Notes under the pieces: generated by a model
What the model was told of the DNA's origin: nothing
Databases searched by the model: none
What the model saw: the letters and a program-made list of their open reading frames with translations, nothing else
Program-made: the position numbers and the translations under genes
Source: Priapulus caudatus
Lineage: Eukaryota; Priapulida; Priapulimorpha; Priapulimorphida; Priapulidae
DNA length: 21,870 nucleotides
Assembly (NCBI RefSeq): GCF_000485595.1
Contig: NW_014577335.1
Coordinates: forward strand, 64,859-86,728
Direction: 5' to 3'
In this document: piece after piece, positions 19,132-21,870 of the stretch
Layout: every line of letters starts with the position of its first letter
How positions within the stretch are numbered: the stretch's first letter is position 1

Positions 19132-20131
19132 GACGCGCGGCAAATATATATTTATATATACTAGTTTGGGAGGAAGTATGTAAGTATGTATGTGCAATAC
19201 AAACCTGGATAGGCTCTACAGATGGTAGATCTACTGCACTACTGATGGTAGATTCGACCAGCCAGTTATCAGTTGCACGAGGCGATTTATAGCTGGAAAA
19301 TCAGCTATTACACATTTGTTCCCCGTAAATGGGGTTTCAATAGACACCGAACCATAGCGATAACGGTACATTTTTTCGCATTTATTGTTCAAATCTGTTT
19401 TTCTCGTCTGTGTTCTCGCTGCGTTCGAATGTTGGCATTGCATGCACAAATCTCAGCATCCGCCGCGAATCTGCAGCAGAGTCACGTCATTTCTATCAGC
19501 TAAGCGCACTCGCGTCGCATCGTGCATGACAACGTACCGCTGGCTTCCAAGCGCAATGCGTGAGGCAATTATGTGAAGTTGATGAGCTGGTAACGGAATC
19601 TGTCTCACTTTCGTTTGGCATAGCCTGCCGTAGATGTAAGAGGCACTGGCGCGACAAATCCGCTGCCACCGCTTTGCATTTTCCAAATAACTCCGCGTGT
19701 ACCCCTGGGAGAACCCCGTAAAGTGTTCGAGAAAATTCGACGTGGCGCCACGCGCATCTACGCTACGCAATGATTGGAATCTCTACTTCTGTTACACCGA
19801 GTAGCAAGGTGATGTCACAACTCATGATAGAAACCGAACCGGGTCTTCACTCGCTGGGGTGGTGCGCGTCGGAGTAATGTTTTTTTTTCCATTCGCGGAG
19901 CTTCGCAGTGCTTCCGCAACTGCCTTCCATTGCTTTCCGGGATAAGATTAATCCGGCAAACCTACTCGCTGCTATGTGAGTAAGGTTGTTAAGGTTGCAG
20001 CGTTCGGCGAAATGTCTCGACGAATCGCCGATTGTTCGACGAATGAAACATCGGCGTGAGAAGAAACGAAAAGCCAGTCTAGCGCAGTGGCGTGTACGCA
20101 CAGCGGGTCTTGCACCTTACACATGTACTAT
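19132..20131. other. unassigned 1-kb region with two minus-strand open frames
   Basis: Open frames of 105 codons (19453-19770) and 84 codons (19847-20101) lie on the minus strand and are not repeat-derived. They are rich in Arg, Ser and Cys, in different frames or broken by stops, and show no domain I recognise. They could be remnants of a decayed gene or chance. A direct repeat of GATGGTAGAT occurs near 19220 and 19243. Confidence 0.3.
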
Positions 20132-20175
20132 CAGAAGTAGATAATAGGGAATTATTTCCCTATTATCTACTTCTG
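20132..20175. repeat. perfect hairpin, 20-bp arms, 4-nt loop
   Basis: 20132-20151 (CAGAAGTAGATAATAGGGAA) is the exact reverse complement of 20156-20175, with loop TTAT. It lies at the left border of the TACTACCTG satellite. Confidence 0.93.
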
Positions 20176-20735
20176 GTACTATGCATGTACTACCTGTACT
20201 ACATGTATTACCCACCTTGCTATCTGTACTACCCGTACTACCTTTACTACCTAGATTATCCGTACTACCTATGTTAACTATACTACCTGTACTACCTTAA
20301 CTACATTTACTACATGTATTACCTAGATTACCTACCTATACTAATTGTACTACCTGTACTAACTATGCTATCTGTACTACCTTCACTACATTTACTACCT
20401 GTATTACCTAGATTACCTATCTATACTAATTGTACTACCTGTACTAACTATGCTATCTGTACTACCTTCACTACATTTACTACCTGTATTACCTAGATTA
20501 CCTACCTATACTAATTGTACTACTTGTACTAACTATACTACTTGTACTACCTGTACTACCTACCCTACTATCTGTACTACTCGTACTACTTTTACTATCT
20601 AGATTATCTTACTACCTATACTAACTATATATTACCTGTACTACATGCACTACCTTACTATCGGTACCGGCTAAACTCTGCACTACCTTTTCCTACATGT
20701 ACTACCTATATTACCTGGACTACTTGGACTACAAC
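20176..20735. repeat. TACTACCTG-type satellite with 85-bp higher-order unit
   Basis: The short word TACTACC(T/A)(G/T)TA and variants fill about 560 bp. Between 20291 and 20545 the variants recur in a fixed order with an 85-bp period (units 20291-20375, 20376-20460, 20461-20545) and few differences. The Tyr/Leu-rich open frames are repeat translations. An 85-bp period shifts frame between units. Confidence 0.92.
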
Positions 20736-21139
20736 AGCTCTAGCTGAATTACGGGGGTTTTCTCCATCAGCGGAGCTATGCGCACGAGTTAATTCCGCGC
20801 CATGCCAGTACTAATCACGCCTGTAATTGCGGACGTACGCACTAGCCACGCGCGCGGATACAGCATCGTGTGGTTTGCTCTGTATCGTGCTCCTGTGCCG
20901 ACCGCGAGCGAAGCGCTTGCACGATAATGTAGGTGTGACTTAATCGCCTGTCTCCTGCTAGAAGAAAGAAGACGATGATGCACTCAGTGGACATCGATTT
21001 TTCCATCGGGTGTTTGGCTGAGCTAATCGACTAGTTAGCCGCCGCATCTGTATGCGAGTCGCGACACATTTGCAGCCCGCGACTGACCGTTGGATGTTTA
21101 TCACGTCGCATACACACGATTGCATTGCGGTTGCTGAAC
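20736..21139. other. unassigned spacer
   Basis: Ordinary-composition sequence. No gene, RNA or clear repeat recognised. Confidence 0.4.
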
Positions 21140-21225
21140 ATAATTAAATTGAAAAATACTTATTATTAATTAATTATAATTAATCGAATCATAATTAAAT
21201 CGAACATAATTAAATCGAATATACA
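21140..21225. repeat. AT-rich repeat with CATAATTAAATCGAA units
   Basis: The word CATAATTAAATCGAA (15-16 bp) recurs three times or so among TTAATTA sequence. Confidence 0.8.
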
Positions 21226-21800
21226 CTTCCGTGAGTGTTGCTTTCGTGTGTTTACGTGTACTTGTCTGTATACCTGCTTGCACGACCAGTGCCCGTCTGT
21301 ACATATTTTACCTGTACTTGCGTTTACGAAACGCAGACGCACGAATGTTTATCATAATTTACTTATTATTATTACTTGTTACTTTACTGCTTATCCGTAC
21401 GCATCTGTACACAACTAGCCTACATGCTTACCTACCATAAGTTTACCTATGGCATACCCGTTCATCAGTATCTATAGTTTTAACCTGTAATGTTGGTATT
21501 AGAGAGATCCGCTTATATGCTGCTGTTGTCATTATCTGCATGCTCTTACCTGCACTCCCCTAACTGAACAGTCAGGTTACATACGTCTCGGTGTGATTGG
21601 CGTGTTTTTTTTTGGCGTGAGATGTCAACGTGGGCCGAGCTGTCGCTACAGACAGTGCCTGGCACGTGAGCACGGAGTAGGTTAATGGCAAGCAGCAGTA
21701 GCGGGATGACCCGCAGACCGAGTGTCGACGACTTAAGTGTTTGCCGACGACGTTAGCTTGAGGGCGACGACCAAGATCCGACGAGCTCATAGTGATTACA
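21226..21800. other. unassigned spacer
   Basis: No gene recognised. Loose TACCTG/TGTAC words between 21250 and 21450 recall the satellite upstream but are not periodic. Confidence 0.35.
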
Positions 21801-21807
21801 GCGCCGA

Positions 21808-21833
21808 GTCCTCTCTCCCTCTCTTTTCCTTTC

Positions 21834-21870
<37 letters not shown>
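21808..21870. repeat. (CT)n microsatellite at window edge
   Basis: CT-rich sequence becoming pure CT and cut by the window end. Confidence 0.95.

Noticed and set aside
19453-20101. Two minus-strand open frames of 105 and 84 codons, considered as a decayed transposase or Myb-like protein
   Set aside because: No DDE, zinc-finger or SANT signature could be seen in any frame, and stops separate the pieces.

Overview
This window looks like non-coding, repeat-dominated nuclear DNA from an animal. I find no convincing complete protein gene, no tRNA or rRNA, and no bacterial gene organisation. Almost every long open frame is a translated microsatellite: GT/CA reads as Cys-Val or His-Thr, ATGT as Met-Tyr-Val-Cys, CT as Ser-Leu. 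The animal assignment is inference. It rests on long di- and tetranucleotide microsatellites, DNA-transposon remnants with target-site duplications, and a short interstitial run of the CCCTAA (TTAGGG-type) telomere unit. A heterozygous marine invertebrate would fit, but the sequence does not identify the species.

Layout. 1-4440: compound GT, CA, TTTA and CTGT arrays, an 18-bp polypyrimidine minisatellite, an approximately 600-bp ATGT array, a near-perfect hairpin at 198-250 and a TCGTGG-rich repeat at 1010-1430. 4822-5830: a 1,009-bp non-autonomous hAT-like DNA transposon with inverted termini and an 8-bp target duplication. 5471-11376: an apparent tandem duplication of a 4.5-kb segment (5471-9976), whose second copy (9979-11376) has lost two internal blocks. 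6715-6931: a small foldback element with telomere repeats inside it. 6950-7252 (minus): the most protein-like open frame in the window, unrecognised. 8271-8960: a polypyrimidine tract.

9104-9398 and 10535-10825 are two full copies of a 0.3-kb foldback MITE with approximately 97-bp inverted repeats. Partial copies lie at 6284-6393, 7636-7731 and 14270-14469. 12494-12600 is a hairpin with 32-bp arms. 12735-13103 is a foldback with 114-bp arms (107/114 matching). 14739-15688 is a 950-bp element with 63-bp terminal repeats and a TAA target duplication, resembling PIF/Harbinger. 16020-18600 is a dense GT/CA/GA microsatellite field containing a duplicated spacer module. 18675-18767 is a GC-rich stem structure. 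20132-20175 is a perfect hairpin. 20180-20735 is a TACTACCTG-type satellite with an 85-bp higher-order period.

Taken together, this is an accessory stretch in which at least five foldback or MITE families and a local tandem duplication shape the locus. The elements encode nothing themselves, so mobilisation would depend on transposases made elsewhere. The copies of the 1.4-kb duplicated part differ largely by single-base insertions or deletions. An assembly artefact (an alternate haplotype placed in tandem) or uncorrected read errors must therefore be excluded before biological interpretation.
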